A stretch of 64,000 nt of DNA from Nothopassalora personata (GCA_033816765.1 CM066292.1:2914001-2978000), one strand, 5' to 3'; positions 50,753-61,586 are shown, counted from the first letter of the stretch. Numbers and translations are program-made. Notes: generated by a model not told the origin, from the letters alone.

Positions 50753-51545
50753 CTACCTGACCTCAGGCACCACCGGCGCAGCAACATCCCTATTGATCGC
50801 TGCCGCGTGCACATCCGTCTCGGGCGGCGGTAGGTTATTCCTCTCAAATAGACCGCACCACCACTGTGGCGGATCCAACGGCCGATGCCCTCCGTGGGCC
50901 GTAGGGTAGATGTCGTTGAAGAAGTACCATATATGTCCCACGACGATACCACACAGCTCATCCTTAGGCCAGTGTCCATGCAGCACGACGTTAAATGCCA
51001 CCAACACCCATGGCAGCCACGGTGCCTTGAACGTGAGCAGTCCCAGAAAGCTCAGCCTCGTGTCCGGATTCCTTCTTGACCAGATGTACACCAAGGTACT
51101 GCTCAGTGTCGTGCCCAAGAACATCTGACTGAAGAGCGGTGCGATCGCGAGGAGTGTGACGCTAGTGTACGCCAGCAGCCAGCTGAAGTGCGCCACGGAC
51201 GCTGCTGACTCTTCGAGCATTCGTGCGTACCGTTGGATGAAGAAGATGTGAAAGAGGAGGTTGAGCGATAGAGGTCCGAAGTATATGAATGTCGTTATCA
51301 GTCGCCAGAACTGTACACTGTCAGCGATGCATACGTCGTGCAATGTAAGCACGTGTCCATACCTGGTGTTTGTGGAAGACTGCTCGGAAGCTGTAGAAGA
51401 GTTGGAAGGGCGTGACGATCTGGCATTGTACCAGCACGCCCGTGATGACTGTCGCCGTCGTCCACCATCGCGTGCACACTGGCGTCTCGAAGAACCATTG
51501 CTCCAGCGGTACGGCGCCTCCTTCGCCCCCTAGTATCGCAGCCAT
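50753..51545 (-). CDS. DER1: Derlin family ER membrane protein (Der1-like)
   Basis: Derlins are rhomboid pseudoproteases that help move misfolded proteins out of the ER for degradation (ERAD). Exon 1 is 51545-51363, the intron 51362-51311 (52 nt, GTATGG donor, CTGAC branch site, TACAG acceptor) and exon 2 51310-50753, giving 246 residues. Family marks are PVCTRWWTTATVITG, QIVTPFQLFYSF, FWRLITTFIYFGPLSLNLLFHIFFIQRYARMLEE (the derlin WRxxTxFxxFG and R-Y-x-x-x-LE blocks) and GHIWYFFNDIYP. Four to six hydrophobic segments are evident. No clear SHP box for Cdc48 binding is seen at the C-terminus, so Der1 rather than Dfm1 is preferred. Divergent from the CenH3 gene. Confidence 0.93.
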
Positions 51546-52109
51546 GTTGGGTGGTCGTTGCTTGCGTCGCGAACGTCCGGTTGGTGTGGTGGCGTGTTTT
51601 GTAGCGATGGCGGGATGGTAGTTCGTTTGTCCTGCTAGAAGTGTATCATTGGTTTGTATGCGCTTGTGTAGCACAGGTGGAAGTGTAAAGTGTTTCTTAG
51701 ATGTCGATAGCTGGCCTCACGTCGAACAAAAGGTGACGGAGGGGCCCCATCCACGTGGCGCTAACGTTCCGCTCTGCCGGGTTCCGCATCAGCCCTAACG
51801 CGCTGGTCGTTCACTTTCATGTGGCTGGGAAATATGCAAGCACCAAAACACTCCCATAATTGGGAGGCTGGACAGATCTACCATATCGCAACACCTCCCT
51901 GCCCCTTCCCGGATTCTGCGATTTTTCCCAACATCAAATTGCTCAACAGGACTCGAGGTCTATTGCCGCCCGCACCGAATCTTTACCCGTCGCGTTCCCC
52001 AAGACGCGTTGCATCATCAACACAAGACGCAGTAGCGATAGCAACGTACATATTGCTGAAGATTTGCGCAAACTTGCGCATCGAGTAGAGCTGCCTCAAG
52101 CGACCTTTG
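51546..52109. promoter_or_regulatory. Shared divergent promoter, derlin (-) / CenH3 (+)
   Basis: A 564-bp interval between the two start codons. Frames on both strands are short. No named control element is recognised. Confidence 0.5.
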
Positions 52110-52702
52110 ATGCCACCGAAAACAATGGCCAAAACAACAGCACGAGCGAGTCTGGGCGGAAAGTCTATGTCAGGCACACCAAGAACACCAGCTGAAAGAG
52201 GAGGCAGAGGAGGGAAAGGATACCGAGTTGGCAGAACAAGCGCTGGCACGACGAGAAGTAGGCGAAGACCGACAAGCATCGCCCGCGACAACGGACTAAC
52301 CAATGGCAGATGATGGTACACTACGCAAGAAGCGTCGATACAGGCCTGGCACCAAGGCATTGAAGGAGATTAGACATTATCAAAAGTCGACAGATCTTTT
52401 GCTGTTAAAGCTACCGTTTTCGCGATTGGTATGATCCTCTTTGGTGTCTATGCGACGACTTGCGTGCTAACCGTCTCTCCCAGGTGCGAGAGATTACGCT
52501 AAATATGGCTCCCGTGAGCGCCGGCGTAACGCGATGGCAGTCGCAAGCGATACAGGCCTTGCAGGAAGCGGCAGAGGCATTTTTGATACACTTGTTCGAG
52601 GACTCGAATCTGTGCGCCATCCATGCGAAGCGTGTAACCATCATGCAGAAGGACATTCAGCTTGCCAGAAGAATACGCGGCGCATGGGGAGGCCTTGGTT
52701 GA
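52110..52702 (+). CDS. CSE4: Centromeric histone H3 variant, CenH3/CENP-A (Cse4)
   Basis: It replaces H3 in centromeric nucleosomes and specifies the kinetochore site. Three exons: 52110-52257, 52310-52428 and 52484-52702, giving 161 residues. Introns of 52 and 55 nt have ACTAAC and GCTAAC branch sites. The histone fold is complete: [19 protein letters not shown] (alpha-N), [19 protein letters not shown], then a loop 1 longer than in canonical H3 ([15 protein letters not shown]). Alpha-2 is [19 protein letters not shown] and the C-terminus [35 protein letters not shown]. The long loop 1 and the GAWGGLG end separate it from canonical H3. The N-tail is a short Gly/Arg/Thr-rich stretch ([18 protein letters not shown]). 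The first intron's donor is GTAGGC, chosen because it joins the tail to the fold in frame. Confidence 0.95.
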
Positions 52703-53230
52703 TCGCAGATTCTCAGCCATTCTTGTGGAAGTCCGGACCACGGAGGAAAGTGCTTGTTGTTAGCGAAGGCGTCTGGCGCTGTATGTTTGAGCATTGCATT
52801 GTTCGCGATACTCTGCGTTTGTGGCTGAGCAGACGGAATGCTGTTGGCGCATATGGTTCTCGAGGATGCCAGAACGAATATGTATGATTGAGATCTCGTG
52901 CTCTTCGAAAAGAGTACGGGTCACACTGTTCACTCATCCTTCAGCTGCTCTCTATCGTTATCGGCTTCGAGGCTCATCACGCGCGAACATGACACGCTCA
53001 CATCTTGGCGTCTCATGACGTCTGTCCTGCAGCTCGAACTCGCATTTCACCTACACGCTTATACAACTCTTTGGTCTTCAGAATCCTGATACATGCCGTT
53101 CATTCCATGAGCCACATGCTCCGTCAAGACGTGCTTTCCCTACCAACCTACACTATGGCGTGAACACGAACGACACACCACAGCGTAGCAGAAGAAATCT
53201 GTCCCGCCAAGGCGACCAACAACAAAAACT
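52703..53230. other. Intergenic between CenH3 and ALE1
   Basis: About 0.53 kb; CenH3 3' UTR and ALE1 promoter. No motif-bearing frame is seen. Confidence 0.5.
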
Positions 53231-55133
53231 ATGTTGCCCTATATCAATACACGTAAGAGCGCACAAGAATACACTGAATGTCAGGGTCTAACGCTATGCA
53301 GCATTCGAATATGCGGCCGGCAAGCTTGGTGCATCCACAGACGAATGCAAGTACTCTCTTGACGCCATCAATAATACATCCGTTGACCCGCGATTGCAGT
53401 CAAGCTCATATCGTCCTTCCTGATATCCTACCCACTCGCCGCAGTACTGAAGCGACTACCTGACGACAAACCACATATCAAGAATGCCTTCAACATAATG
53501 TAGGTATCGTCACAGCTCTGGAGAGTCATATAGGCTGACACTTACAGCGTTGCTCTTTTCTACCTGGTTGGACTTTTCGACTTATGGGGCGGGCTGGTCG
53601 TCGTTCTTTTCGATGCGATCGGGACATATCTCATCGCAGCCAACGTGGAAGGTCCCTACATGCCATGGATCGGCTTCGTCTTCTTGATGAGCCACATGTC
53701 GGTCAGCCACATCTACCGTATGATCGAAGACAACCCGAGCTCGGTCGACATTACTGGAGCACAAATGGTCATGGTCATGAAGTTGTCCGCTTTCTGCTGG
53801 AATGTCTGGGATGGCAAGCAGCCTGATGCTGAGTTGAACGATACCCAAAAGGAACGTGCCATCAGGAAACTGCCCGGCCTGCTTGACTATGCTGGCTTCG
53901 TGGCATTCTTTCCATCCATCATGGTCGGACCTGCATTCGACTACGTCGACTACGAGCGTTGGCTCAACACCAGCATGTTTGACCTTCCTCCAGGGACCGA
54001 CCCAATGAAGGCGCCTCCCACGCGCAAGAAGCGCAAGATTCCACGAAGTGCTAACCCAGCAATGTTGAAGATGGTGACCGGTCTTCTCTGGATCGGTGCT
54101 TTCCTGCAACTCTCTGCGTACCACGGTCCTCACGTCGTACTCAGCGATGAATACAGAGACATGAACTTCCTCTGGCGTGTCTACCACCTCCACATGCTCA
54201 GCTTCGTGCAGCGCATGAAGTACTACGGAGTCTGGACACTAACCGAGGGATCCTGTATCCTCGCCGGAATCGGTTACAAAGGCGTCAACCCGAAAACTGG
54301 CAAGCCTGACTGGAGCCGTCTAACGAACATCAAACCACGGGGAGTCGAGCTGGCTCAGAACAGCCACGCATACCTCGGCAACTGGAACATCAACACAAAC
54401 CACTGGCTCCGAAACTACGTGTACCTCCGCGTCACGCCCAAGGGCAAGAAACCCGGCTTCCGCGCCAGTATGGCCACGTTCGTAACTAGCGCTTTTTGGC
54501 ACGGCTTCGCTCCAGGATACTACATGGCCTTCATACTCGCAAGCTTCATCCAAAACGTAGCAAAGAGTAAGTCTCTCAAATGCTCACCACTCCCACGGCA
54601 CCCCCTAACCCGACCTCCCAGACTCCCGCCACCTCCTCCGCCCCTTCTTCATGACCCCAGACGGCACCAAACCCACCCCCGCCAAACGCTACTACGACTT
54701 CTTCACCTGGCTCGTAACACAATTAATCTTCTCCTTCACCACCGCACCCTTCATCCTCCTAACGATCCACGCCAGCACCCTCGTCTGGGCGCGCGTGTAC
54801 TTTTACGGAATCGTCTTGGTCCTCACCGCCAACTTACTGCTCCTCACCCCTGTCAAGAAGATCCTGCAGAAGAAGGTGCGGGCGAGAACGAATACGAGGC
54901 CGGGTCTGAAGAGGCACGATAGTAATGAGAGCATGCAAGGTGCGACGTTGGGAGTTCCGAGTGATCCTGGTAGGGAGTATGATGAGATGGTGGACGAGAT
55001 CATTGAGGAGGTGAGGAAGAGGAAGGGGAGTGCGGCTGTCTTGCCGGATCGGGAGGAGTTGAGAAGGAGGGTTGAGGAGACGTTAAAGCTCAAGTTGAGC
55101 AGCGGTGACGTGGAGGCGAAGAAGGAGCAGTAG
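53231..55133 (+). CDS. ALE1: Lysophospholipid acyltransferase ALE1 (MBOAT family), five exons
   Basis: It re-acylates lysophospholipids at the ER membrane (Lands cycle). Exons: 53231-53252, 53302-53346, 53400-53499, 53548-54566 and 54622-55133, giving 565 residues. The 22-nt first exon yields MLPYINT and joins to PFEYAAGKLGASTDE. Exon 3 gives KLISSFLISYPLAAVLKRLPDDKPHIKN, the family N-terminal helix. The second intron appears to be GC-AG (see its own entry). MBOAT marks are VGPAFDYVDYERWL, the Asn region NWNINTNHWLRNYVYLRV and the invariant His in FWHGFAPGYYM (about H374). About ten hydrophobic segments are present. The C-terminal ~80 residues are charged and end KKEQ, a canonical dilysine ER-retrieval signal. 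It is convergent with the small unknown gene on the minus strand. Confidence 0.93.
53347..53399 (+). other. Probable GC-AG intron in ALE1
   Basis: The donor is GCAAGT, the classic GC-type 5' site, and the acceptor is TTGCAG with a GTTGAC branch-like site upstream (53 nt). Only this split joins STDE to FKLISSF in the frame demanded by both flanks. The GT four bases downstream (GTACTC at 53351) would shift the frame. Confidence 0.75.
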
Positions 55134-55410
55134 AATGTGAGAGGCGGTAGAGCAACCAGTGGATTCCTACTACATTACATATTACACAAGCCGTCGGAAC
55201 CGGGAAGATAGATCCACCATCTACCACAACAACCATACTAAGCTGCAACCGCTCAACAATACCTCCCTTACCCTCTCTCTCTCTCGACTCCATCATCCAC
55301 AACCCGTCCAATCTATCACACTTCCTTGAGAACACACCGACGCCTCCCTCGACCAGACCATCCCACCCTGACCCTCACCCTGCTTAACCTTCTTCACCTT
55401 CTCACACAGT

Positions 55411-56156
55411 CTACGCGTCTACCGCAGACAGCAAGTCCGTCCCGCCCTCACCTGCACTTTCACTGATAACCCGACTCAATTTCCTCTTCGCACGCACCGC
55501 CGCCCAGTGCTTCACCCGCAGCTCTATGTGGGTGTACGACTGTGCGTCAGCTCCACCCTTCTTCGCAGAAGGAGGTTCGTAGTAGAGCACACTGCTCCCC
55601 GAAGTGCTGCGGGAGAGGTTTCGGATTTGGTCCTGTTGGGGTTTACAGACTGCCAGGACTTCTTTTGCTGCGTCGTCGACGCGGCGGTTCTGAGAGCGGA
55701 GGATGGACATTGGACTGAGGAGATCGGAGACGTGGGCTTCGTGGACTTTGTGCTTGGTCGACATTACTTCCATGAGAGTGACAGTGGGCAATCAGGGGAC
55801 TAACCGATTATCGTGCCGGACGCGGGATGTATTGCGGTGCCTCGATACTGTAACTCGATTATGCGTCGTTGCAGTGAGCATGTTGACGAGAATTCATTGT
55901 GAGTAAGGGCGCTGGAAGAAGGAATCAATCTCGGGGCCTTGCAATTGATCAAATGACTGTGTCGTGATCCGAGACTTACCTTGTACAGTCCCGCTGGATG
56001 GTAAGCAGTGACATCGAGTGTACCAGGATGAACATGATCACAAAGGAACAGATGTGAAGCGACGGTAGAAATCCAACCGCAAGGGGACAAGTGGAACGCG
56101 TGATTATTGGCATTGCAGGAAGGAGTTGGTGTCGTGGCTGTTCCCGAAAGTGACAT
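55411..56156 (-). CDS. Unknown small protein, probably multi-exon
   Basis: I do not recognise the family. The best-supported parts are a first exon at 56156-55980 (start MSLSGTATTPTPSC, ending AGLYK at a perfect GTAAGT donor) and a final exon from about 55766 to 55411 (MSTKHKVHEAHVSDLLSPM... ending DLLSAVDA). A small middle exon at 55847-55805 (YRGTAIHPASGTII, TTACAG acceptor, GTTAGT donor) links them in frame, with introns of 132 and 38 nt. The second intron is shorter than usual; an acceptor at about 55745 would make it 59 nt. The product is roughly 190 residues, with a Cys/His-containing N-terminal part and a basic, Ser-rich C-terminus. No signal peptide or catalytic motif is seen. Confidence 0.45.
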
Positions 56157-56534
56157 CGTCGTGTTGTTCCCTCCTTCCCCATACATCCTCGAACGTGATG
56201 CATCGTCTAATCATACAACAGCAGGCTGCCTCCTCGGGACCGGCCTGAGAAAGGAAGATGGAGCGGCGTCTGGAGATGCTCTCCTCCGCCGCAGTGCTTC
56301 TGCGTGTCCCTTTTCCCCGTCACATGCCCCATTTCCATGAGGTCGGAATCTTGCCGAAAGATCGCGCGGTCTCGACACCACGACGATCCATCTCGGTTTT
56401 GCCCGCACGGCACCTCATCTATCATTCTTGTCGCGAAGTCGACGTGTTCGAATCGAAGGTGCCGAGGGCAAGTGCTCTGTCGCCGGAGGGAGCCTCCGTC
56501 TTAATGCAATGGCGGCCGCGTCGTTGGGTGGCTC
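56157..56534. other. Intergenic between small unknown gene and BRE1 3' end
   Basis: A 378-bp gap with frames lacking motifs; BRE1 3' UTR and promoter of the small minus-strand gene. Confidence 0.45.
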
Positions 56535-58929
56535 TCATGTGAGCACACACTGCATGTGGTCGTTGGCACCAAACGCCTTGCCACAGCTCGGGCACTTTCT
56601 GGAGCGATTCGAGATCAGATCCTTGACGCAGCTGTTGCAGAACACGTGGCCACAAAGCTTGAGGACGGTGTTACGAATGTTGGCGTTGCAGACTGGGCAA
56701 ATGGCGACCTTCTGTTTCGTGTAAGTGCATGCTCTCCGATAATCCAAATTCATGCAGATGTAGACTTACCCTCCAATCATCGCCACTGGTTGAATTGACC
56801 GCTGCCCGGCTCTTCTTCAAAGTGTCATACTGTTTTTTCGTGTCGTCCAAACGTGCCTTGCACCTCTCCAAGTCTTCCTCAGCTTGTCGCTTGGCTCTCG
56901 CAGTGCTTAGAATCTCCTTGTCTTTCGCGCCGACCAGTGTCTTAAGCTCGTCGACGTTCTTCTTGAGGCCTTCTGCGGCGGTGTTGGCTTCCTTCAGCTT
57001 CTGTTCGGCGATGCGATGTTGTGACTCAATCTTATTTAAGCTGTCCTTCGCATCGCCAAGTTGTCGCTCGTAGTTCATGCAGAGTTCCTTGATCTTGGCT
57101 TCTCCATCTTTGAGCTGCGAAACAATCTCGCTAGATCGCGAGCTTTGGTTCTTCAACGTGCGGAGTTCTGTTTCGCGCATGTCCTTGGCCTTCATTGCTG
57201 CAAAATACTTCTGATCTGCTTTTGCCTTTTCTGCAGTGAGCCGAGCGATTTGCTCTTCCCAAGTGGCGACCTCGTCAATCTTCTTTGCTGCCAGGGCTTG
57301 CGTCTTCTTCCAGGCAGCTTCCATAGATGGCAGTTCATTACTCAGCAGCTGATATTGGGTGTCGAGAGTGCGTAGCTTGTTCTTCAAAGCATCGGCATCC
57401 AGATCGTCCAAATCACCCAACGCAGCCTCTGCCTCGCCGACTTGCACTTCCAATCGCTTTACATGTGATTCAAGAGCGGCAATTCTTTGGTCCTTGGCTT
57501 CAGCCATCTCTCGCGCCTGTATTATAGAAGTTCTCGAGTTTTCCTCGGAAGCTTTCAGAATCGACATCTCGGAGCTCAACTGATCTCTTGTGTGCCGAAT
57601 CCGTGCAAGATCGGTCTCGGCCCTTGCATTCGCTGTCTCGATGTCGATCGTCTGGTTCCGAGCCTCGTCATCCATCTGATTCCGGTAGGCTACGCGTTCG
57701 GACTGGAACTTTTGGGCTTCTTCTCGCAGCTGTACGTTAGTGGCTTCGAGATCGTTGACACGCTTGATGACATCCTCATATTTAGACTTGAAAGTCCTGA
57801 ACAACGATGTCTCGGCGTAGTCATCGTCTGAAAGACTAGCCAACTTTGTCCTTGCCGCGCTCAGCTCATTCGTCAATCTCTCGTTTTCCACCTCGATCTC
57901 TTCGAGCTGTGCCTTTTGCTTTTCAGCAGCAGCAACGGCTTCTTTGCGTTGTGCCTCGGCCTCGGCGCTTGCTACGCCATTTTCGAGCTCGCCGTTAGTA
58001 TCAGGGTGTTCCTTCTTTGGAGTTGCGCCCGACTTGGAAGTAGTCGGAGTTATTGTATCACCGTTCCCGCCCATGATGGCTTGCCTCTCCAGCTTTTGTA
58101 CCTGTGAGCTCTTGGCACGATCCAGCTTCCTCTCGGCAGTCATGTACCGCATCATGGCAGTCTCAAGGCGCTCATTGAACGAGTCCTTCTCATCAATGGT
58201 CTGTCTCAGCTCGACAGCATGTTCCTTCTCCTTGGCTAGTAGCTCATTGAGCTGACGCCTCAGATCCTCAACATCCGGCGAAGACGAAGGCAGGCGGCCA
58301 AAGAGGTCCGAGATAGCAGTCTTGATCCCGTCTGAGCGGACTTTCAGGTGGTCCGAGAAGGTGTCGTTATCCTCAAACAGCAGTGCCGATTTGTACAGCT
58401 CTTCCCCTAATTCATGTCTTCAGTATACGTCTTTTTCACGTGATGTGGAGGGCTTGCATACCGGTCGAGGAAGTGGCGCTGGGAGGCGGAGTGGGCAGTT
58501 TATCAGCAGCGAGGACGCGGACTTCGTCGAGAAGCTGGGCGAACCAGGCGTCGATGATGCGCAGATGGTCATTGTGGTATTTCGTCTTCTTGTGCAGCTC
58601 CGACAGCTGATCTTCCGCGTCCTTCTTTTGCCGGCGGTACTCCTTCATCTGCCGCAGGATGGCATCTTTCTGGTAGTCCTGCAGCGAGTAACCTGTCAGC
58701 TTGAACGTCGCGCGTATACATCTGGCCATCGGAGTGTGGTGACGATACACACCTCGACGTCCTTCTCCTTGTCCTCCGCCATGCGCATCGTGCCGCCGTT
58801 CTCGTCCTTGAGGCGCTTACGGCTGGGCGCCAAGTCGTCGACATCGTTGACGAGCGAGCGCTTGCGGTCTTCCATCTCGACGGTGCGGAGAGATGGGAGC
58901 GCAGGCAGATGGGCCTTGGTGGCGGTCAT
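56535..58929 (-). CDS. BRE1: BRE1, RING E3 ubiquitin ligase for histone H2B
   Basis: With the E2 Rad6 it monoubiquitylates histone H2B during transcription. Exons: 58929-58753, 58678-58462, 58406-56770 and 56711-56535, giving 735 residues; introns of 74, 55 and 58 nt. The N-terminus carries a basic patch (APSRKRLKDE) and the Bre1 block DYQKDAILRQMKEYRRQKKDAEDQL, the Rad6-binding type region. The middle ~500 residues are continuous heptad-rich coiled coil (ELCMNYERQLGDAKDSLNKIE and similar). The C-terminal C3HC4 RING is complete (CPVCNANIRNTVLKLCGHVFC, CVKDL, CPSCGKAFG) and ends HMQCVLT. The last intron lies just before the RING (DWR / KVAICPVC), so its retention would remove the ligase domain. 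Divergent from BDP1. Confidence 0.96.
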
Positions 58930-59309
58930 TTGAGGGATGAGGCTGCACTCTGCCGCCCCTGTTGCGCCCGCTTACGGCTCCAGATTTCCTTATGTTGACG
59001 GCCACATGGATACAAGTGAGATGGACAGGGCTGTGAGGTGGTGGGCTATGGTGGGCTGTGCGGGATTGTGTGGTCGTGTGTGATGAGAGGTCTTGCAGCG
59101 TCGAGTCTGGCTTCTTGGTGGGTGAGAAAGGAGTTCACGCCGCAACCCTCGCTTGACTCTGGCGCTAGCCTCGCCTCATGCACCAAATCGTGACCGTCCC
59201 GCCAGTCCATTCCGTCTTGCAGTCCACAACCAACACCACACTGCGGTACTGCTCATGCGCGCCCAATAACACGACGAGAGGCAGCTCGTGTCTGCCAGAA
59301 CAGCTCACC
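58930..59309. promoter_or_regulatory. Shared divergent promoter, BRE1 (-) / BDP1 (+)
   Basis: 380 bp between the two starts. The BDP1 frame is open upstream to 59178, but that extension is not family-like. A G/T-rich stretch at 59030-59100 precedes BDP1. No named element is recognised. Confidence 0.5.
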
Positions 59310-61586
59310 ATGGCACCGATCATGATATCGTCCGCCGCACCGGGCAAAAAGGCGGCTCCGAAGGCTCCCGCGCGTCGACGTCCGGCAGCAGCAGCGCCCG
59401 CGGTGCTGTCGACTCCAGCGCCATCTGCTCAGCAAACAACTCCCAGTGTCGCACCTCCTAGTCCTACCCCTACACAACAGTCCGCCGTCGAGCGGTCCAC
59501 TGCAGAACAGGAAAGAGAAGGCCCACCTCGATCCGAGCACCCGGCGCAATCGCAGCAGGGACCTCAATCAGCTCCAGCACCTGTCGAGCCTGTCCGGCAA
59601 GCGAGTCCTGGGATACAGCAGACCCGATCTGGGCCACCCAACGTGCAGCATGCTCCTATATCTGTGCCGACAGTACAACCCACACCTCAACCAACCAAGG
59701 ACACGGTGCCCGATCCGGCAGCCGAAACTACGCAGAGCGCAGCATCTTCGGCGAATCAGCCAAATCAGCCCTCACGAGAACAGGTACGAGAAGAGTCAGG
59801 AGCAACCAGAGAAGAGCCTGTATTGTCTTTCGCAGAACAGGCTCTTGGACCACTGCTCCTACCGATTCCTGGTCAGCCAAATCAAGAGGAGCCAGTGTCA
59901 CAGCAGCAAAGAGAGGGGGCCAGTAATGCCGCTACAAGTACGACAACAGAGCCGGCAAATACCAAGCAGGGCACGAAGAGAGCGCGCTTTCAGGAAGATG
60001 GGCCGCCGACACAGGAAGATGGATCACCGAAAAGGCAAAAGAGAAGCACAGCTCGAAGCAATGCTAGGGTACAAGCTGTTGTTCAAGGTGAAGAGCAGGC
60101 GGGCGAGCAGATTCGCGTGAGGGCAGGACGGAACGACGCCAGTGGAGAGGCAGTGACAACTGCTGATCCTGCGCCGGCAAAGAAACGCCGTGCGACAGCC
60201 AGAAAGGTCACGACCACGCAGCGCAGGGGCAGATCCAAGGCGAAGAGTGCTGAGACCATCACAAACTCCGACGATGAAGGCGAAGGCGCCAATGTGCCCG
60301 AACAGGAAACGCAAATAGACCCAGCATTGACGGGAGAAGATCCGTCTTCAGCTCCTGCAGCGCCGAAGCCAAAGAAAGCTACAAAGCCACGGAAAGCACG
60401 AGTGTCACGAAAGAAGGTGCAGACATCTGCTCAAAATAGCGCGGAGCCCGTAGCAAGTGAGAATGTGGGCACAGAAATGGACATTGATCCTCACGAACCG
60501 ACGCAGCAGGAAGGTGACGGCGAAAGCTCAGATCTTGAAGATCACGTCATTGATCCGAGTGTTGTGACTATGTGGGACATCAGTCGTGATTCGAGACATG
60601 GTAAACGATCGGAACGAGGGAAGGCGATGGCAGCCATCGACTGGGCAAAGATCAAAGCAGACAGAAAGGCGGCAGCTCAGGCGATTGTGGATGGACTGCA
60701 ACAACCAAAGCCAGCCGATGCTTCTGTCCGGGCCGCTGAAGGTGTTGTGCCGACGACAGAGGGCGCCGAAGAAGCAAATGGCACTCCTGTCGAAGACGCA
60801 AGAGATCCAGACGCTGAGCCATCGGAACAGCCTGCCACTGAGACCGCAGAGCCAGATGCGCAGATGGGTGATGACGACGGCGGTGGTGTCGATGAAGGGC
60901 CGCAGTTCCGCATGGATGAGAATGGCGACATCGTAATCGATCAAGAGAAAACTGTCACGATCGATAACACACAAGCCGCTCGAGATGCAGCAGCCAACGT
61001 TGAAGATGCTGAGGTTGTCGACGATTTGACGGTACTGAACAATCGCACGACTTGGATCAACGACAACCGACGTGATCCGATCGATCGCGTGCCCTTGTGG
61101 AAGTGGAAAAGCGACCCTTGGTCCGAAGATGATACCGACCGCTTCTACGACCAGCTTCGCATGTTTGGCACAGACTTCTTCGTCATCAGTAAGATGTTTC
61201 CTGGCAGGAACCGACGCATGATCAAAGCCAAATTCACGCGCGAGGAGAAGCTCGATCCTGCTCGTGTCGACGCTGCATTAAGCGGCAAGTCAACAGGAAG
61301 ATGGAATCTGGAGCACTACGCACGTGAGACTGGAGTTCCCGTTGCACACTACGAACGATTTCAGACTTTGGAACATACCATGAGCATCATCAATGAGGAG
61401 ACTCAGAAGAAGCATGAGAATCAAGCCGCTGAAGAAGAGCGGAAAGCGGCCGAACGTGAGAAAGAAGAGAGAGAAAAGGCAGCGGCTGAGAAGGAGAAGC
61501 GAAAGTCTGCGAAGAAGGCCAAGAGAACGAGACAGAAAGCTGCTGCCGCTGGCACTCTCGGTGGTGGAGGTCGACCGGATGACTGA
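59310..61586 (+). CDS. BDP1: BDP1 (TFIIIB B'' subunit), SANT/Myb domain
   Basis: A component of TFIIIB, which places RNA polymerase III on tRNA and 5S genes. A single exon of 758 residues from MAPIMISSAAPGKK. About the first 570 residues are disordered: Ala/Pro/Gln-rich, then acidic and Lys-rich (KKRRATARKVTTTQRRG). The extended SANT domain is at about 595-655: VPLWKWKSDPWSEDDTDRFYDQL, FGTDFFVISKMFPGRN and MIKAKFTREEKLDP, the signature spacing of Bdp1/TFC5. A long Glu/Lys/Arg helix follows (EEERKAAEREKEEREKAAAEKEK), then a short Gly-rich end. An in-frame ATG at 59178 would add 44 residues that resemble no family member. Confidence 0.93.
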   Translation: MAPIMISSAAPGKKAAPKAPARRRPAAAAPAVLSTPAPSAQQTTPSVAPPSPTPTQQSAVERSTAEQEREGPPRSEHPAQSQQGPQSAPAPVEPVRQASPGIQQTRSGPPNVQHAPISVPTVQPTPQPTKDTVPDPAAETTQSAASSANQPNQPSREQVREESGATREEPVLSFAEQALGPLLLPIPGQPNQEEPVSQQQREGASNAATSTTTEPANTKQGTKRARFQEDGPPTQEDGSPKRQKRSTARSNARVQAVVQGEEQAGEQIRVRAGRNDASGEAVTTADPAPAKKRRATARKVTTTQRRGRSKAKSAETITNSDDEGEGANVPEQETQIDPALTGEDPSSAPAAPKPKKATKPRKARVSRKKVQTSAQNSAEPVASENVGTEMDIDPHEPTQQEGDGESSDLEDHVIDPSVVTMWDISRDSRHGKRSERGKAMAAIDWAKIKADRKAAAQAIVDGLQQPKPADASVRAAEGVVPTTEGAEEANGTPVEDARDPDAEPSEQPATETAEPDAQMGDDDGGGVDEGPQFRMDENGDIVIDQEKTVTIDNTQAARDAAANVEDAEVVDDLTVLNNRTTWINDNRRDPIDRVPLWKWKSDPWSEDDTDRFYDQLRMFGTDFFVISKMFPGRNRRMIKAKFTREEKLDPARVDAALSGKSTGRWNLEHYARETGVPVAHYERFQTLEHTMSIINEETQKKHENQAAEEERKAAEREKEEREKAAAEKEKRKSAKKAKRTRQKAAAAGTLGGGGRPDD

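Noticed and set aside
53582..54193. 203-codon minus-strand frame opposite ALE1 exon 4
   Set aside because: Antisense shadow of the MBOAT coding sequence.
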